From NCBI RefSeq assembly GCF_029087225.1, contig NZ_JARFJD010000015.1:1-48302 (forward strand): a DNA stretch of 48,302 bases. The letters run 5' to 3'. Shown here piece by piece: positions 18,957-29,099 of this stretch. Position numbers and translations under genes: made by a program. The notes under the pieces are model-generated. The model did not search any database. It worked only from the letters and a program-made list of their open reading frames with translations, and was not told the origin of the DNA. The stretch comes from Limnobacter olei (GTDB taxonomy: Bacteria; Pseudomonadota; Gammaproteobacteria; Burkholderiales; Burkholderiaceae_B). The number at the start of each line of letters is the position of its first letter. Position 1 is the first letter of the stretch.

Positions 18957-19460
18957 ATGAATACGCCAAGAACTTTGACTAGAAGTAAGGTTTCGAAGGG
19001 TTTTACCCTGATTGAACTAATGATTGGCATTGCGATTATTGGCGTGCTGTCAGCAATTGCAATCCCGGCGTTTCAGGATTACCTGAATCGCTCCAAAGTC
19101 ACGGAGTTAATGAACATTGCCCAGTCTTGCAAGGCGGGCATTATTGAATACACAGCCACAACGAACGCATGGCCAGCCAATGCGGGTGATGCGGGTTGCC
19201 AGTCCAACGTGGCCGCGCAAAGCCAGTACGCACGTCAATTGCTCGTGGGTGCGAACGGTAGAATTCAAGTCACGTTTCAGGCCAACACGGTGGCCTCCGG
19301 TATCGCTGCCAATAACTTCATTGCCTTGATTCCATTCACTGGTGGCGTAAGGCACACTGATCCCTTGCAGCCAGTAGGTGAGTGGCGCTGCGTCACTAAC
19401 GTTACAGCTGAGTTCCGGCGCTACTTACCCGCAGCTTGCCGCAACAACAACGTTAACTAA
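18957..19460 (+). CDS. Type IV pilin-like protein
   Basis: The 167-residue prepilin has a 15-residue leader ending in KVSKG, then FTLIELMIGIAIIGVLSAIA, so prepilin peptidase PilD would cut between Gly15 and Phe16; Glu at mature position 5 is present. The rest has four cysteines, with CRNN close to the end forming a typical C-terminal loop. The ATG at 18957 has GAGG nine bases upstream; a GTG at 18942 is the alternative. No pilus assembly genes are nearby, so it could be a major pilin moved from its cluster or a minor pilin. It is convergent with moaC, three bases apart. Confidence 0.85.
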   Translation: MNTPRTLTRSKVSKGFTLIELMIGIAIIGVLSAIAIPAFQDYLNRSKVTELMNIAQSCKAGIIEYTATTNAWPANAGDAGCQSNVAAQSQYARQLLVGANGRIQVTFQANTVASGIAANNFIALIPFTGGVRHTDPLQPVGEWRCVTNVTAEFRRYLPAACRNNNVN

Positions 19461-19463
19461 GAT

Positions 19464-19934
19464 TTACCGACTGAAATCACTTTTGCCGCCGCGTTTTTCG
19501 ACGAGTCTGGTTTGAGTCATGACCATGCCTTTGTCAATCGCTTTAAGCATGTCGTAAATGGTGAGAAGCCCTACCTGAACACCGGTCAGGGCTTCCATTT
19601 CCACCCCTGTTTTGCCCACGGTTTGCGCGGTGCAGGTGCAATGCACCTCGCACAGTTCATCGTTTAGTTCAAATTCAACTGCCAGTCGAGTCAGTGGAAG
19701 TGGGTGACACAATGGAATAAGATCAGAGGTGCGTTTTGCCCCCTGTATCGCGGCAATTCTGGCGACCCCCAACACATCGCCTTTCTTGGCGGTTCCCGCT
19801 TTTAAAACAGCGTAGGCCTCATGCCCCAGCTGAATGGTGCCCGTGGCAATGGCTTTGCGTTCGGTTTCGGTTTTTCCGCCCACATCGACCATGTGTGCAT
19901 TGCCTTCTTGGTCAAAGTGCGTAAGTCCATTCAT
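19464..19934 (-). CDS. moaC: Cyclic pyranopterin monophosphate synthase
   Basis: MoaC converts the MoaA product into cyclic pyranopterin monophosphate in molybdenum cofactor synthesis. The 156-residue protein has [14 protein letters not shown] near residues 15-28, [20 protein letters not shown], the [10 protein letters not shown] motif and [10 protein letters not shown], all in their usual places. AGGGGA lies eight bases before the ATG. No other molybdopterin gene is near. Confidence 0.96.
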   Translation of the reverse strand: MNGLTHFDQEGNAHMVDVGGKTETERKAIATGTIQLGHEAYAVLKAGTAKKGDVLGVARIAAIQGAKRTSDLIPLCHPLPLTRLAVEFELNDELCEVHCTCTAQTVGKTGVEMEALTGVQVGLLTIYDMLKAIDKGMVMTQTRLVEKRGGKSDFSR

Positions 19935-20101
19935 TGTGCTAATCCCCTGCTGACTGATTGTCTTAACTTCAAAGGTGCTGGTCGCATTGCTTGCCAGGTG
20001 TTTATCTAAATTTACCCAAGGAAAAGCCGTGCTACGCCCGAAGTTGATTGAACTTGTTTTTCATCGCGCTATCATACCCAGACTACCACCGTAAAAAGCC
20101 C

Positions 20102-21697
20102 ATGATGCGTCTTGATTTTCGGAAAAGTGTTGCGAGTGTGCTGTGCAGTACCCTGCTGCTGTCTTCTATCTTGTCGCCGATCGCGTATGCGGATGGCTTG
20201 AATAATTTGCCAAGCCTGGGTGATGCGGGTGGTGCTGAGCTTTCTGTTCAGGATGAGCGCCGACTGGGGGCCCTGATCATGAAGGATTATCGGGCTTTTG
20301 GCGCGGTCAACACTGACCTGGAAGTTACGGCCTACATCAGCCGCTTGGGCAACACAATCGTTCAGGCTGCCTCGGAATCTCCATCCAACTTTGAGTTTTT
20401 TCTGGTCACCGACAAATCCGTGAACGCGTTTGCCATGCCGGGTGGCTACATTGGCGTGCACACAGGGTTAATTGCGGCTTCCCAAACTGAATCCGAATTG
20501 GCCTCCGTGTTGGCGCACGAGGTGGGGCACGTGACCCAGCGCCACATTGCGCGCCGTTTTGGGCAACAAAAGCAAACCAGTCTCGTCGCCACTGCGGCCA
20601 TGATTGCCGCCTTGCTGGTGGCGGGTTCCAATCCACAAGCAGCTTCTGGCCTCATGGCAGCAGGCGCTGGTTACTCCATTGATCAGCAATTGTCCTTTTC
20701 TCGCGATGCGGAACGGGAGGCGGATCGAGTTGGGTTTTTGACTCTTCAGCAAGCCGGTTTTGATACTCAGGGCATGGTGGATTTTTTTGGACGTTTGCAA
20801 ACAGCCTCCCGTCTATACGAAAACAATGCGCCTTCCTATTTGCGTACTCACCCGCTAACCACCGAGCGAATTGCCGACATTCGTAACCGGGCTGGTTTGG
20901 AAAGCAGCTCGAATCGAAGTCAAAATCAGTCAAGCCTGGAATTTGAGCTGATTCGGGTCAAGTCGATTGTGTTTGCGGAACGAAGCAACCAACAGCTGGC
21001 AGACCGCTTGCGAACTTTTGAATCACCCAATGAGCAAGAGGGTATCAAAGATCCAGTGGCGTTAATGTACGGCCGTTCGCTGGTCTTGAATTCCATGGGG
21101 CGAAAGCAGGAAGCCCTGGCCGCCAGTGAAAAGGCCATCGATTTGTTTAAATCCGGGCAATCTGTGGTCAAAAAAACCGAGGTGCCCTTGCTGCTTCAAA
21201 GTCAGCGCATGAGAATGGCCATGGATGTGAGCTTGCCGTTGGCCTCCGCGCCCATGGACCAGCGTACTGTACGGGAGCGCTCGGCCTTGAATGCGCAGGA
21301 AAAGGCCACGCTTGGGCAACTGACAGCCTTGCGAAATGACTTTAAAAGTGAAATGTCCGTTCGTCTGCTGTATGCCGAGGGCTTACAGCGTTTGGGTTTG
21401 TTTAAGGAATCAGACGCGTACCTGAAAGAACTTTCCCAGGCCTATCGCTCTGTGCCCGAGGTTTTTGATCTGCTCGCCCAAAGTGCTTTGGCTTTACGAA
21501 AGCCGGCGGAACACCACATGGCCTTGGCTCAGTCTTACAACGCACGTCAAGCCTATTTGCCAGCCATTGAACAGGCTGAAATTGCCAAACGGTACGCGAG
21601 GGATAATTATTATCTGTTGGCTGAAATTGATGCCAAACAACGCGAATACAAACGCAAAGCCGATGCGGAGCGTGAATTCGCAAAGTTTGGTAACTAA
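20102..21697 (+). CDS. BepA-like M48 metalloprotease with TPR-type C-terminus
   Basis: The 531-residue precursor has a signal peptide ending near AYA|DG (residue 30). The zinc protease domain follows with HEVGH at 139-143 and the third ligand glutamate in SRDAEREADRVG near 206-217. The C-terminal half is helical and alanine- and glutamine-rich, as in the TPR domain of BepA (YfgC), which clears misfolded outer-membrane proteins such as LptD. ATG 20102 and 20105 are adjacent candidates; the frame opens further upstream but without a signal-like sequence. A 13-base tandem repeat spans the stop codon. Confidence 0.88.
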   Translation: MMRLDFRKSVASVLCSTLLLSSILSPIAYADGLNNLPSLGDAGGAELSVQDERRLGALIMKDYRAFGAVNTDLEVTAYISRLGNTIVQAASESPSNFEFFLVTDKSVNAFAMPGGYIGVHTGLIAASQTESELASVLAHEVGHVTQRHIARRFGQQKQTSLVATAAMIAALLVAGSNPQAASGLMAAGAGYSIDQQLSFSRDAEREADRVGFLTLQQAGFDTQGMVDFFGRLQTASRLYENNAPSYLRTHPLTTERIADIRNRAGLESSSNRSQNQSSLEFELIRVKSIVFAERSNQQLADRLRTFESPNEQEGIKDPVALMYGRSLVLNSMGRKQEALAASEKAIDLFKSGQSVVKKTEVPLLLQSQRMRMAMDVSLPLASAPMDQRTVRERSALNAQEKATLGQLTALRNDFKSEMSVRLLYAEGLQRLGLFKESDAYLKELSQAYRSVPEVFDLLAQSALALRKPAEHHMALAQSYNARQAYLPAIEQAEIAKRYARDNYYLLAEIDAKQREYKRKADAEREFAKFGN

Positions 21698-21734
21698 GTT
21701 TGGCAACTAAGTTCAGCCAATAAGTTTGGCAACC
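21683..21734. repeat. Four tandem 13-bp repeats over the protease stop codon
   Basis: Consecutive 13-mers read AAGTTTGGTAACT, AAGTTTGGCAACT, AAGTTCAGCCAAT and AAGTTTGGCAACC. The first holds the last residues (KFGN) and the start of the stop codon of the M48 protease gene; the rest lie in the gap before convergent fbp. No hairpin terminator is seen in the gap. Confidence 0.9.
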
Positions 21735-21754
21735 AGCCAGCAAACGACGCTGAG

Positions 21755-22729
21755 TTAATCTTTGTGATAATCACTGACTCGTTGTACTTCATTGGCCGAT
21801 CCCAGCATCACCGCGCAGCGTTGGTGTAAATCGGTAGGCTGTATGTCCAGAATACGCTGGGTTGCATCGAAGCTTTTGCCGCCAGCTTGCTCCACCAGCA
21901 TACTCATCGGGTTGGCTTCGTACATCAGGCGCAGTTTGCCTGGCTTGTTGGGGTCGCGCAGGTCTTTGGGGTACATGAAAATACCTCCCCGGGTCAGTAC
22001 TCGGTGCACATCGGCCACCATGGATGCAATCCATCGCATGTTGAAGTCTTTGCCGCGCACGCCGGTTTTTCCCTCCAGCAATTCAGTGATGTAACGCTGC
22101 ACTGGTTTATACCAGTGACGCTGATTCGACATATTGATGGCGAATTCCTTGGTGTCTTCGGGCACATCCATGCTTTCGCTGGTCTGAATGTACTCACCAG
22201 CCTCGCGATCGAGTGTAAAGGCCACCACACCCTTGCCAAAGGTCAGCACCAGCGAAGTTTGCGGGCCGTACACCACGTAACCCGCTGCCAGTTGCTCGGT
22301 GCCAGGTTGCAGGAAGCTTTCGTTGGTAATTTCACCAACGTCAGGATTGGGCAGAACTGAGAAAATAGTGCCAATCGACACGTTCACGTCGATATTGCTG
22401 GAGCCATCCAGCGGGTCGAACAGTACCAGGAACGGGCGATCCGAATGCCCGGGTACAGGCGAGCAGTCGTCCAGTTCTTCAGAGGCCATGCCTGCCACCA
22501 CGCCGGTTGCAGCAAGCGCATCCAGAATCATGTCATTGGCAATAATATCGAGCTTTTTCTGGGTTTCGCCTTGCACGTTTTCTGAACCTGCACTGCCCAA
22601 TACGCCGCCCAGCGCTCCTTTGTGAACTGCGGCGGAAATGGATTGCGACACATCGGCAATGGCCGAGATCAACACACCCATGTGCGCATCTGCGTGGTGC
22701 TCAAGGTATTGCGCCAAATTCATACTCAT
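21755..22729 (-). CDS. fbp: Fructose-1,6-bisphosphatase, class I
   Basis: Fbp makes fructose 6-phosphate in gluconeogenesis. The 324-residue protein carries the metal-binding ASEELDD near residues 81-87, [20 protein letters not shown] near 102-121, the sugar-binding [13 protein letters not shown] and GGIFMYPKD segments, and [20 protein letters not shown] lies five bases before the ATG. It is 24 bases after pepN reading on the opposite side: both lie on the minus strand with pepN upstream at 25468. Confidence 0.96.
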   Translation of the reverse strand: MSMNLAQYLEHHADAHMGVLISAIADVSQSISAAVHKGALGGVLGSAGSENVQGETQKKLDIIANDMILDALAATGVVAGMASEELDDCSPVPGHSDRPFLVLFDPLDGSSNIDVNVSIGTIFSVLPNPDVGEITNESFLQPGTEQLAAGYVVYGPQTSLVLTFGKGVVAFTLDREAGEYIQTSESMDVPEDTKEFAINMSNQRHWYKPVQRYITELLEGKTGVRGKDFNMRWIASMVADVHRVLTRGGIFMYPKDLRDPNKPGKLRLMYEANPMSMLVEQAGGKSFDATQRILDIQPTDLHQRCAVMLGSANEVQRVSDYHKD

Positions 22730-22753
22730 CGTTGTCCTCTGTTCATTTCAAAA

Positions 22754-25468
22754 TCAATGGGTGGCCGCGTCCAGCGCTTTGCCGATCACTTCGCGAACAT
22801 CTGGCGACAACTTGTCTGTGTCCAGGACACGTTCAAGTTGCTTGTGTGCTTTTTCCTGCAGTGCTGGCACCAGTTTTGTCCAGCGGTCCAGCCCACGTGC
22901 CATGCGCGCTGCTACTTGTGGGTTAATGGTGTTCAACTCAATCACAAGGTCGGCCCACAGGGCATAACCATCACCTGAATGTGAGTGAAATACACTGGGG
23001 TTTTGCATTGCAAAAGCAGCCAAAAGGGAGCGAGCGCGATTCGGGTTCTTCAGAGTGAATGAAGGGTGCTTCAGCAGTTCACGCACTGTTTGCAAAGTGT
23101 TCACGTTTTCATTGCTGGCCGGTACGGTGGCCTGCAACATAAACCATTTATCCACGGCCAGCGCTTCATTCTTGAAGCGTTCAAAAAACTCAGCCAATTC
23201 AGGCGGGTTGCCTGGTCCGTTGTGCACAATATTGCTAAGCGCCGCCATTCTGTCAGTCATGTTGTTGGAGGCCGCATATTGAGCCTTCGCCACATTCATT
23301 TCTTCGTCCCCGCCTGCGGCCACCAAATAGGCCAATGCCACATTTTTCAACGCACGCTGGCTGGCGGCCACTGCGTTGTAGGTGTAGGGCTGCCCTGTCA
23401 AATTGCGTGCATCGTAGATCGCCTTGAAGTCTGCCCCGAAAGTACACGCCAATAAATCGCGCAAGGTTGTGCGTGCAAAATGCATCGCAACTGGGTCTAC
23501 GAGTCCGTCAAATGCCTCAAGCAGTGTTCCCTCACTGGGCAATTGCAATGCCACAGCCAAGAAGCCGTCAGACAACTGTTTGTCTTTCAGCAAGTTTTCC
23601 ACAATTTGCACGGCGGCCTGGGTGTTTGCGCCATCGGTAAGCCCGCGCTGAAGGTAAATGTCCAGAATCGCTTTGCCATAAATTTTTTGACAGGCATCCC
23701 AACGATTGAATGGGTCGTTGTCGTGACCCGCCAAAAAGATAAGGTCATCCGTAGTGTGGGCGGATTGTAAAATAACTGGTGCAGAAAAGCTGCGAAGCAG
23801 CGAGGGCACCACCGGTTTATCCAACCCAGTGAATACGAATGTCTGCGTGGATTCTGTAAAGTCAAGTACATCGCCATGTAGCGCGTTCGTATTGCTTTCC
23901 AGCTGCAAGGGCACATCGCGACCACTGGCTTTTTCTACAAAACCCAATTTCACAGGAATGTGAAAGGCGGGTTTGATCGCTTGGCCTGGCGTAGGGCGGC
24001 AGTTTTGCTTCAAGGTCAATGCCAGTTGGCCGTTGGTTTGAGTCCAGCTAGCCGATACCTCTGGGGTTCCTGCCTGTGAATACCAATGGCGAAACTGCTT
24101 CAAATCCAGTTCCGGGTGGGCCTCCTGCAAGGCGGTTTCCATGGCGCCGACAAAATCTTCACAGGTCACAGCTTGGCCGTCGTGACGTTCAAAATAAATT
24201 TGCATGCCGCGCTGAAACAATTGTTCGCCCAGCAGGGTGTGTTGCATGCGAATAACTTCAGCGCCTTTCTCATACACGGTCACAGTGTAGAAATTATTGA
24301 TTTCCTGATAACTGTCGGGTCGTATGGGATGCGCCATAGGGCCAGCATCCTCAGGAAACTGTGCGGCGCGAAGCACCTTTACATCTTCAATCCGTTTCAC
24401 CGCGCGTGCAGAATCTGCCTGCACTTCATCAAGCCCTTCGGCCATCATGTCTGCGGAAAACTCTTGGTCGCGAAATACAGTCAAGCCCTCTTTTAACGAG
24501 AGTTGAAACCAGTCCCGGCAGGTCACCCGGTTGCCTGTCCAGTTGTGAAAGTATTCGTGGCCGACCACGCTTTCAACATTCTCGAAATCAACATCGGTAG
24601 CCAATTCTGGATTGGCAAAAACGAACTTGGTGTTGAAAATATTCAAACCCTTGTTTTCCATGGCGCCCATATTGAAATCGGCGGTCGCCACAATCATGAA
24701 ACGGTCCAAATCCAGTTCAAGGCCAAACCGTTCACGGTCCCAGTCAATCGACTTCTTCAAGCTTTGCATGGCAAAGTCGGTTTTATCCAAGTTGCCTGGC
24801 TCAACCCACACTTGCAACAGTGCTGGCTTGCCGTTGCCTTTTTTCACTGTTTCTTCCTGGCACACAAAGCGACCGGCCACCAAGGCAAACAGGTAAGCAG
24901 GCTTGGGAAATGGGTCTTCCCAGCTAGTCATGTGCAAGCCTTCGCCCAGTTTCTTTTCTTCAATCAAGTTGCCATTGGACAAGCTGACCGGGTGCGTGGC
25001 CTCGTTGGCAATCAGTGTGACTGTAAACTGGCTAAGAACATCCGGGCGATCAGGAAAATAAGTAATACGCCTGAACCCCTGGGCCTCGCATTGCGTGAAA
25101 AAATTGCCGTTGGAGACATACAAACCTTCAAGCCGCGTGTTTTGGTCGGGTTGAATGTAAACAGTAATTTCCAGAACGCCTTCGCGACCAGGGTTGTGAA
25201 TGGTCAGGCCTGTTTGGCTTTGAGTGTAGCGAGTGGCGTCCAGCTTTTCACCATTGAGCAACACCTGATCCAGCTCAAGATCTTCCCCATCCAGTTCAAG
25301 TGGAAGGTTGTCAGGGTTTGAATGGGCCCACACTTCAAACTCCAGGCGACTTGCCACCTTGGTGCGCGAAGGGTTCAGCGTGAACGTCAAATCGGTGCGA
25401 CTGATTTTGTAGTTCGGCGCGGTGTAGTCCTTGCGATAAAAGGTGATGGGTGCTTGTGCGTCTCTCAT
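22754..25468 (-). CDS. pepN: Aminopeptidase N (M1 family)
   Basis: PepN is a cytoplasmic zinc aminopeptidase of broad specificity. The 904-residue protein has an N-terminal beta-sandwich domain, the exopeptidase motif GAMENKGLN near residues 272-280, the zinc motif HEYFHNW with its third glutamate in LKEGLTVFRDQEFS, and a long helical C-terminal domain from about 540 onwards. The length fits gammaproteobacterial PepN, and no signal peptide is present. It precedes fbp by 24 bases on the same strand, so the two could be co-transcribed. Confidence 0.95.
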   Translation of the reverse strand: MRDAQAPITFYRKDYTAPNYKISRTDLTFTLNPSRTKVASRLEFEVWAHSNPDNLPLELDGEDLELDQVLLNGEKLDATRYTQSQTGLTIHNPGREGVLEITVYIQPDQNTRLEGLYVSNGNFFTQCEAQGFRRITYFPDRPDVLSQFTVTLIANEATHPVSLSNGNLIEEKKLGEGLHMTSWEDPFPKPAYLFALVAGRFVCQEETVKKGNGKPALLQVWVEPGNLDKTDFAMQSLKKSIDWDRERFGLELDLDRFMIVATADFNMGAMENKGLNIFNTKFVFANPELATDVDFENVESVVGHEYFHNWTGNRVTCRDWFQLSLKEGLTVFRDQEFSADMMAEGLDEVQADSARAVKRIEDVKVLRAAQFPEDAGPMAHPIRPDSYQEINNFYTVTVYEKGAEVIRMQHTLLGEQLFQRGMQIYFERHDGQAVTCEDFVGAMETALQEAHPELDLKQFRHWYSQAGTPEVSASWTQTNGQLALTLKQNCRPTPGQAIKPAFHIPVKLGFVEKASGRDVPLQLESNTNALHGDVLDFTESTQTFVFTGLDKPVVPSLLRSFSAPVILQSAHTTDDLIFLAGHDNDPFNRWDACQKIYGKAILDIYLQRGLTDGANTQAAVQIVENLLKDKQLSDGFLAVALQLPSEGTLLEAFDGLVDPVAMHFARTTLRDLLACTFGADFKAIYDARNLTGQPYTYNAVAASQRALKNVALAYLVAAGGDEEMNVAKAQYAASNNMTDRMAALSNIVHNGPGNPPELAEFFERFKNEALAVDKWFMLQATVPASNENVNTLQTVRELLKHPSFTLKNPNRARSLLAAFAMQNPSVFHSHSGDGYALWADLVIELNTINPQVAARMARGLDRWTKLVPALQEKAHKQLERVLDTDKLSPDVREVIGKALDAATH

Positions 25469-25516
25469 GCCTGGAAATCCTCTTACTGCAATGTTGCTGC
25501 TAGGTGTTGTTGCTTG

Positions 25517-26119
25517 TTAGTGTTCGTGGCCGCAATCCGGACCATGCTTGTGTTCATGCGCATGCGCATGCGAGTGCCCATGATCGTGACCATGCTCATG
25601 GTCGTGGTCACAGCAATCGTGGTTTTTCAGTTCAGGCACCACAATTTCCAGCATGGGTGCAGTCAGTGTGCTGAATTTCAACTCAAAATGCTCCAGCATG
25701 TGCATGCATTCATGGCTTGCCACAACGCGCGCGCCTTTTTCATTTAACTGCACCGGCCAAAAGTTAAGGCCTGCTACATGCAGAAATTCTTCGAAGCCTT
25801 TTTGGCCACGTACCACTTCAAACAATTCTTCTTGAGCAGCCGCCACAATCGCCCATTCATTGGTGTTTGACACCAGTTTGTCGCCCACCTCCACGGTGTC
25901 GTGCAAATGGCAAATCAGGGTGCTGCCGTCGGTGGCTTTCACATCGTGAGGTACTTCCTGGCGTTCATCAAAAGTCAGTTCAATGGTTTTTGCATTGCGA
26001 AGCAATACGGCAGCCACCTTGTGGTTGGCCTTTACTACTTTGTTGTACACCACATCGTGGTTGTGGCCGCAATCCGGGCCGTGTTCATGATCGTGATCGT
26101 GTGAATGGTCTGCGCTCAT
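25517..26119 (-). CDS. UreE-like protein with histidine-rich tails at both ends
   Basis: The 200-residue protein begins with about 22 residues rich in His, Asp and Glu (HSHDHDHEHGPDCGHNHD) and ends with 35 residues of the same kind, both ending in HGPDCGHxH. The centre resembles urease accessory protein UreE: KTIELTFDERQ near residues 45-55 matches its N-terminal domain and the GLNFWPVQL segment near 117-125 its C-terminal domain. UreE's conserved GNRH is GLNFW here, so the dimer-interface metal site is altered. No urease genes are nearby. It likely binds nickel or another metal, as inference. GAAGGA precedes the ATG; yajQ lies 20 bases upstream. Confidence 0.75.
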   Translation of the reverse strand: MSADHSHDHDHEHGPDCGHNHDVVYNKVVKANHKVAAVLLRNAKTIELTFDERQEVPHDVKATDGSTLICHLHDTVEVGDKLVSNTNEWAIVAAAQEELFEVVRGQKGFEEFLHVAGLNFWPVQLNEKGARVVASHECMHMLEHFELKFSTLTAPMLEIVVPELKNHDCCDHDHEHGHDHGHSHAHAHEHKHGPDCGHEH

Positions 26120-26139
26120 GGCGTATCCTTCGAGGTTGT

Positions 26140-26625
26140 TTAGTCGCGGAAGTTTTCGAAACCCAAAGGTGTTTCAGTCACCTTCTGTTTCAGCAAGGCA
26201 ATTGCACTTTGCAAGTCATCGCGCTTTGCGCCTTGAATGCGCACAGTATCGCCTTGAATACTGGCCTGTACTTTCATTTTGCTGTCTTTGATTTCTTTCA
26301 CAACCTGCTTGGCCAGGTCCTTGTCCAGTCCGTTTTTAACCGTCACGGTTTGCTTGATCTTGTCGCCAGAGATCTTTTCTTTTTTGTCAAATGTCAGAAA
26401 GCGTACATCTACGTTGCGCTTTGCACATTTGTTGCGAATAATCTCGGCGACCTGCTCCAATTTGAAGTCATCGTCGGCATACACCATGATGGTGTTCTCG
26501 TTCAATTCAACTTTGGAATCAGACCCCTTGAAATCAAAGCGGGTACCAATTTCCTTGTTCACCTGATCGACCGCGTTGCGCAATTCGATCAAGTCCGGTT
26601 TGCAGACCACATCAAAAGACGGCAT
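26140..26625 (-). CDS. yajQ: YajQ-family nucleotide-binding protein
   Basis: The 161-residue protein starts [20 protein letters not shown] and ends [12 protein letters not shown], both standard for the DUF520/YajQ family, with two ferredoxin-like repeats of alternating strands and helices. Xanthomonas members bind cyclic di-GMP and help control transcription; whether this one does is unknown. AAGGA lies seven bases before the ATG. It is divergent from murB and is followed by the UreE-like gene. Confidence 0.92.
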   Translation of the reverse strand: MPSFDVVCKPDLIELRNAVDQVNKEIGTRFDFKGSDSKVELNENTIMVYADDDFKLEQVAEIIRNKCAKRNVDVRFLTFDKKEKISGDKIKQTVTVKNGLDKDLAKQVVKEIKDSKMKVQASIQGDTVRIQGAKRDDLQSAIALLKQKVTETPLGFENFRD

Positions 26626-26676
26626 AGTTCATTCCTTCAAGCATAATGCCTCATTGTAATCGCTAGACCACTCCCT

Positions 26677-27729
26677 ATGTCAGCCCTCACTGCCACCCAC
26701 AGCGTCGATCTGCAACCCTTGCATACCTTTGGTTTACCAGCCCGTGCCCGCGAGTTGCGTTTGTTGGGCAGTCTGTCCGATTTGCTGGCTTTTGCTCGCG
26801 CCCGGCAAGAAGGCCAGCCATTTTTGTTGCTGGGCGAGGGCAGCAACACGGTGTTTACCAGCCCACTGGTGGACGCAACGGTTTGGAAAGTTGCCTTAAA
26901 AGGCCGACAGTATTTGGGCTGCGATGGTGTTTTTCACCATGTGCGGGTGCAGGCGGGCGAAAACTGGCATCAAACAGTCGAGTGGACTGTGGCCATGGGT
27001 TGGGGCGGGCTGGAAAACCTCGCCCTGATTCCGGGCTGTGTGGGTGCAAGCCCTGTTCAGAATATTGGGGCCTATGGCGTTGAACTCAAGGACCGCGTTT
27101 CAGCGGTGCACGCATTTGATCTGGATGTTCAAAAAGAATGCATTTTCAATCTGGATGAATGCGAGTTTTCATATCGTGACAGTGTTTTCAAGCATGCTGC
27201 GCAGGGACGTTATGTGATCACGGCAGTAGATTTTGCCTTACCCGTACAATGGCAGCCTGTGTTGGGGTATGGGGATGTGGCTCAGCGTGTGGCTGAATTG
27301 GGATCAGTTACCCCCATGAATCTGTTGAAGGCGGTAAGTGCCATACGTACACAGAAGCTGCCAGACCCTGCCGTATTGGGTAACAGTGGCAGTTTTTTCA
27401 AGAATCCAATTGTTGGCGCTGCACAAGCCAAGGCCCTTGTTCAGCAGTTTCCAAATTTGGTCCACTACCCGGCTGACCATGGCCAGGTCAAGTTAGCTGC
27501 CGGGTGGTTGATTGAGCAATGTGGTTTGAAGGGGCACGTGCTGGGTGGTGTGGGTGTTTACAGCAGGCAAGCCCTGATTCTGGTGAACTTGGGGCAGGGA
27601 AGTGGCAGTGACTTGTTGCAACTGGTTCGGCATGTGCAATCCAGTGTTCAGCGCAAGTATGGTGTGTTAATTGAGCCAGAGCCCAATTTGATCCCAGGCT
27701 TCTCAGAGGCGACCACACCAGGCACATGA
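26677..27729 (+). CDS. murB: UDP-N-acetylenolpyruvoylglucosamine reductase
   Basis: MurB reduces enolpyruvyl-UDP-GlcNAc to UDP-MurNAc in peptidoglycan synthesis. The 350-residue protein has FAD-binding [10 protein letters not shown] near residues 49-58, [20 protein letters not shown] near 115-134, the tyrosine in FSYRDSVFK and the [10 protein letters not shown] motif with the catalytic serine. It has no visible Shine-Dalgarno site. Its last 82 bases overlap the 3' end of the minus-strand Ig-like gene. Confidence 0.95.
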   Translation: MSALTATHSVDLQPLHTFGLPARARELRLLGSLSDLLAFARARQEGQPFLLLGEGSNTVFTSPLVDATVWKVALKGRQYLGCDGVFHHVRVQAGENWHQTVEWTVAMGWGGLENLALIPGCVGASPVQNIGAYGVELKDRVSAVHAFDLDVQKECIFNLDECEFSYRDSVFKHAAQGRYVITAVDFALPVQWQPVLGYGDVAQRVAELGSVTPMNLLKAVSAIRTQKLPDPAVLGNSGSFFKNPIVGAAQAKALVQQFPNLVHYPADHGQVKLAAGWLIEQCGLKGHVLGGVGVYSRQALILVNLGQGSGSDLLQLVRHVQSSVQRKYGVLIEPEPNLIPGFSEATTPGT

Positions 27730-28955
27730 TCATTGATAAAAAAGCCGTTGAGCTTTGGTGAAATTGGCAAATTTCCGGTAAATCTGAGTAGGGAAGCCAT
27801 CTCGCTTGGTGCACTCAGAATCAGTTTGCCGTTGATGTGCAGGTTGAAGTTGCCAGACCGATGAATTGTGTCGCCGTCAATCACCTTGTTGACTAAACCA
27901 TGAATTAGCACATCGTCATTGCCAATTTTGATTCTCAGTTTGTTGAAAAATTCGGTTTCCCTGCTTGGGTAAAATTGCTGATGTTCGAGATACCCGAAGT
28001 TTTCCTTTACATAGCTGCCGGAGACAAAGACAGCTTTGACCCCGGACTGAGGATTTTCGATTTTTGTGCCTTTGCTCCACGAGTATTCGTCTTTGATCCT
28101 CATGTTTTTGGTGTTGGATTGCTCGAATTCAGTGGTTCGCACCAGTTTCCCATCCAGAACAATATCAAAGTCGAGTGTGGCTCTTTTTTTCTGACTCGCA
28201 TGGGGAAAGCTGAGTTTCAGGTTTTTCGCGAATTTCTCTAACTTGAGAATATCTTTGTTATTTTGTTTGTCGACTTTTCTGGACTGAATGAAGGTGCCGC
28301 TCACCAGCGCCCCCATTTCGTTTCCCAGTCCATCGGTTTTTTGAATGAAGCAGGAATTCATTTCCAGTTTCAGGGCCTCATGAAGAGATTCGGCATTGCG
28401 CACCGGTGTAACCAGCTCAGCTTTTACTTTGTCGTGACAGCCGTCGAAATACATGGATACTGCTGATTTGCGCATGTCCCAAATTGGCAAGGGTTCCGAG
28501 ATTCGGGCAGACACTTGATCAAACACATGGACCAAATTGAAGATGGATTGAAGTTTCAGCGATTCGACTCGTCTTGATTCAATGAGCAGTTGATTCGAAT
28601 CAGGTTCAAGTCCCGTCACAACGGCTTTTTCGCTGGTTACGCTGTTGCCAAATGCATCCTGAATCACTACATCATATTCATCAGGGTCAATTTTCTTTTC
28701 CACCGAGACGATTTCGAAACTTTGCTGCGTTGCGCCGGCTATTGGCACGCGGTTTAGCCGCCATTGAATTGATTTGACGGGCCCCTTGATTAATACTGAC
28801 AACGTGACCGGTTTTCCGATTTCAGCCATCACAGAGTTGGGGTGTGCGGCAAAACCAAGGTCAGCAAAATGTGTCACAGCCGCAGCTGTGGTTGACGTGA
28901 CAGTCAAGCCGAATGCAACCAGAATGGCGGAAAACAGCAGTTTTTCGAAGTGCAT
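27648..28955 (-). CDS. Secreted protein of unknown function with an Ig-like domain
   Basis: I do not recognise the family. The 435-residue precursor starts at an ATG at 28955, giving a signal peptide of about 25 residues ([21 protein letters not shown]). Residues about 35-120 look like an immunoglobulin-type domain: [20 protein letters not shown] has the strand-C tryptophan, and [16 protein letters not shown] the strand-F tyrosine. The rest is polar and beta-rich, with cysteines in FDGCHDK and MNSCFIQ. A longer ATG frame to 29039 lacks a usable signal sequence. Its 3' end overlaps murB antisense. Surface or periplasmic binding is the only reasonable guess. Confidence 0.7.
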   Translation of the reverse strand: MHFEKLLFSAILVAFGLTVTSTTAAAVTHFADLGFAAHPNSVMAEIGKPVTLSVLIKGPVKSIQWRLNRVPIAGATQQSFEIVSVEKKIDPDEYDVVIQDAFGNSVTSEKAVVTGLEPDSNQLLIESRRVESLKLQSIFNLVHVFDQVSARISEPLPIWDMRKSAVSMYFDGCHDKVKAELVTPVRNAESLHEALKLEMNSCFIQKTDGLGNEMGALVSGTFIQSRKVDKQNNKDILKLEKFAKNLKLSFPHASQKKRATLDFDIVLDGKLVRTTEFEQSNTKNMRIKDEYSWSKGTKIENPQSGVKAVFVSGSYVKENFGYLEHQQFYPSRETEFFNKLRIKIGNDDVLIHGLVNKVIDGDTIHRSGNFNLHINGKLILSAPSEMASLLRFTGNLPISPKLNGFFINDHVPGVVASEKPGIKLGSGSINTPYLR

Positions 28956-29040
28956 ATGCGCTTTTGAATTTAGAACCCTACCCCTGCTAAGTGGCCCTTG
29001 CTCCAGCAATGTTCCATTCACGGTCAAATTCGCAGGCATA

Positions 29041-29071
29041 AAAAAACCGCCACCGTGTGGGTGGCGGTTTT
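29041..29071 (-). terminator. Rho-independent terminator of argG
   Basis: CCGCCACC and GGTGGCGG pair around GTGTG, with flanking A/T pairs that extend the stem, and a run of T follows on the minus strand. It closes the argD-argF-argG transcript. Confidence 0.9.
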
Positions 29072-29099
29072 CAAACCTGATTCACGACAAGTGAATCGC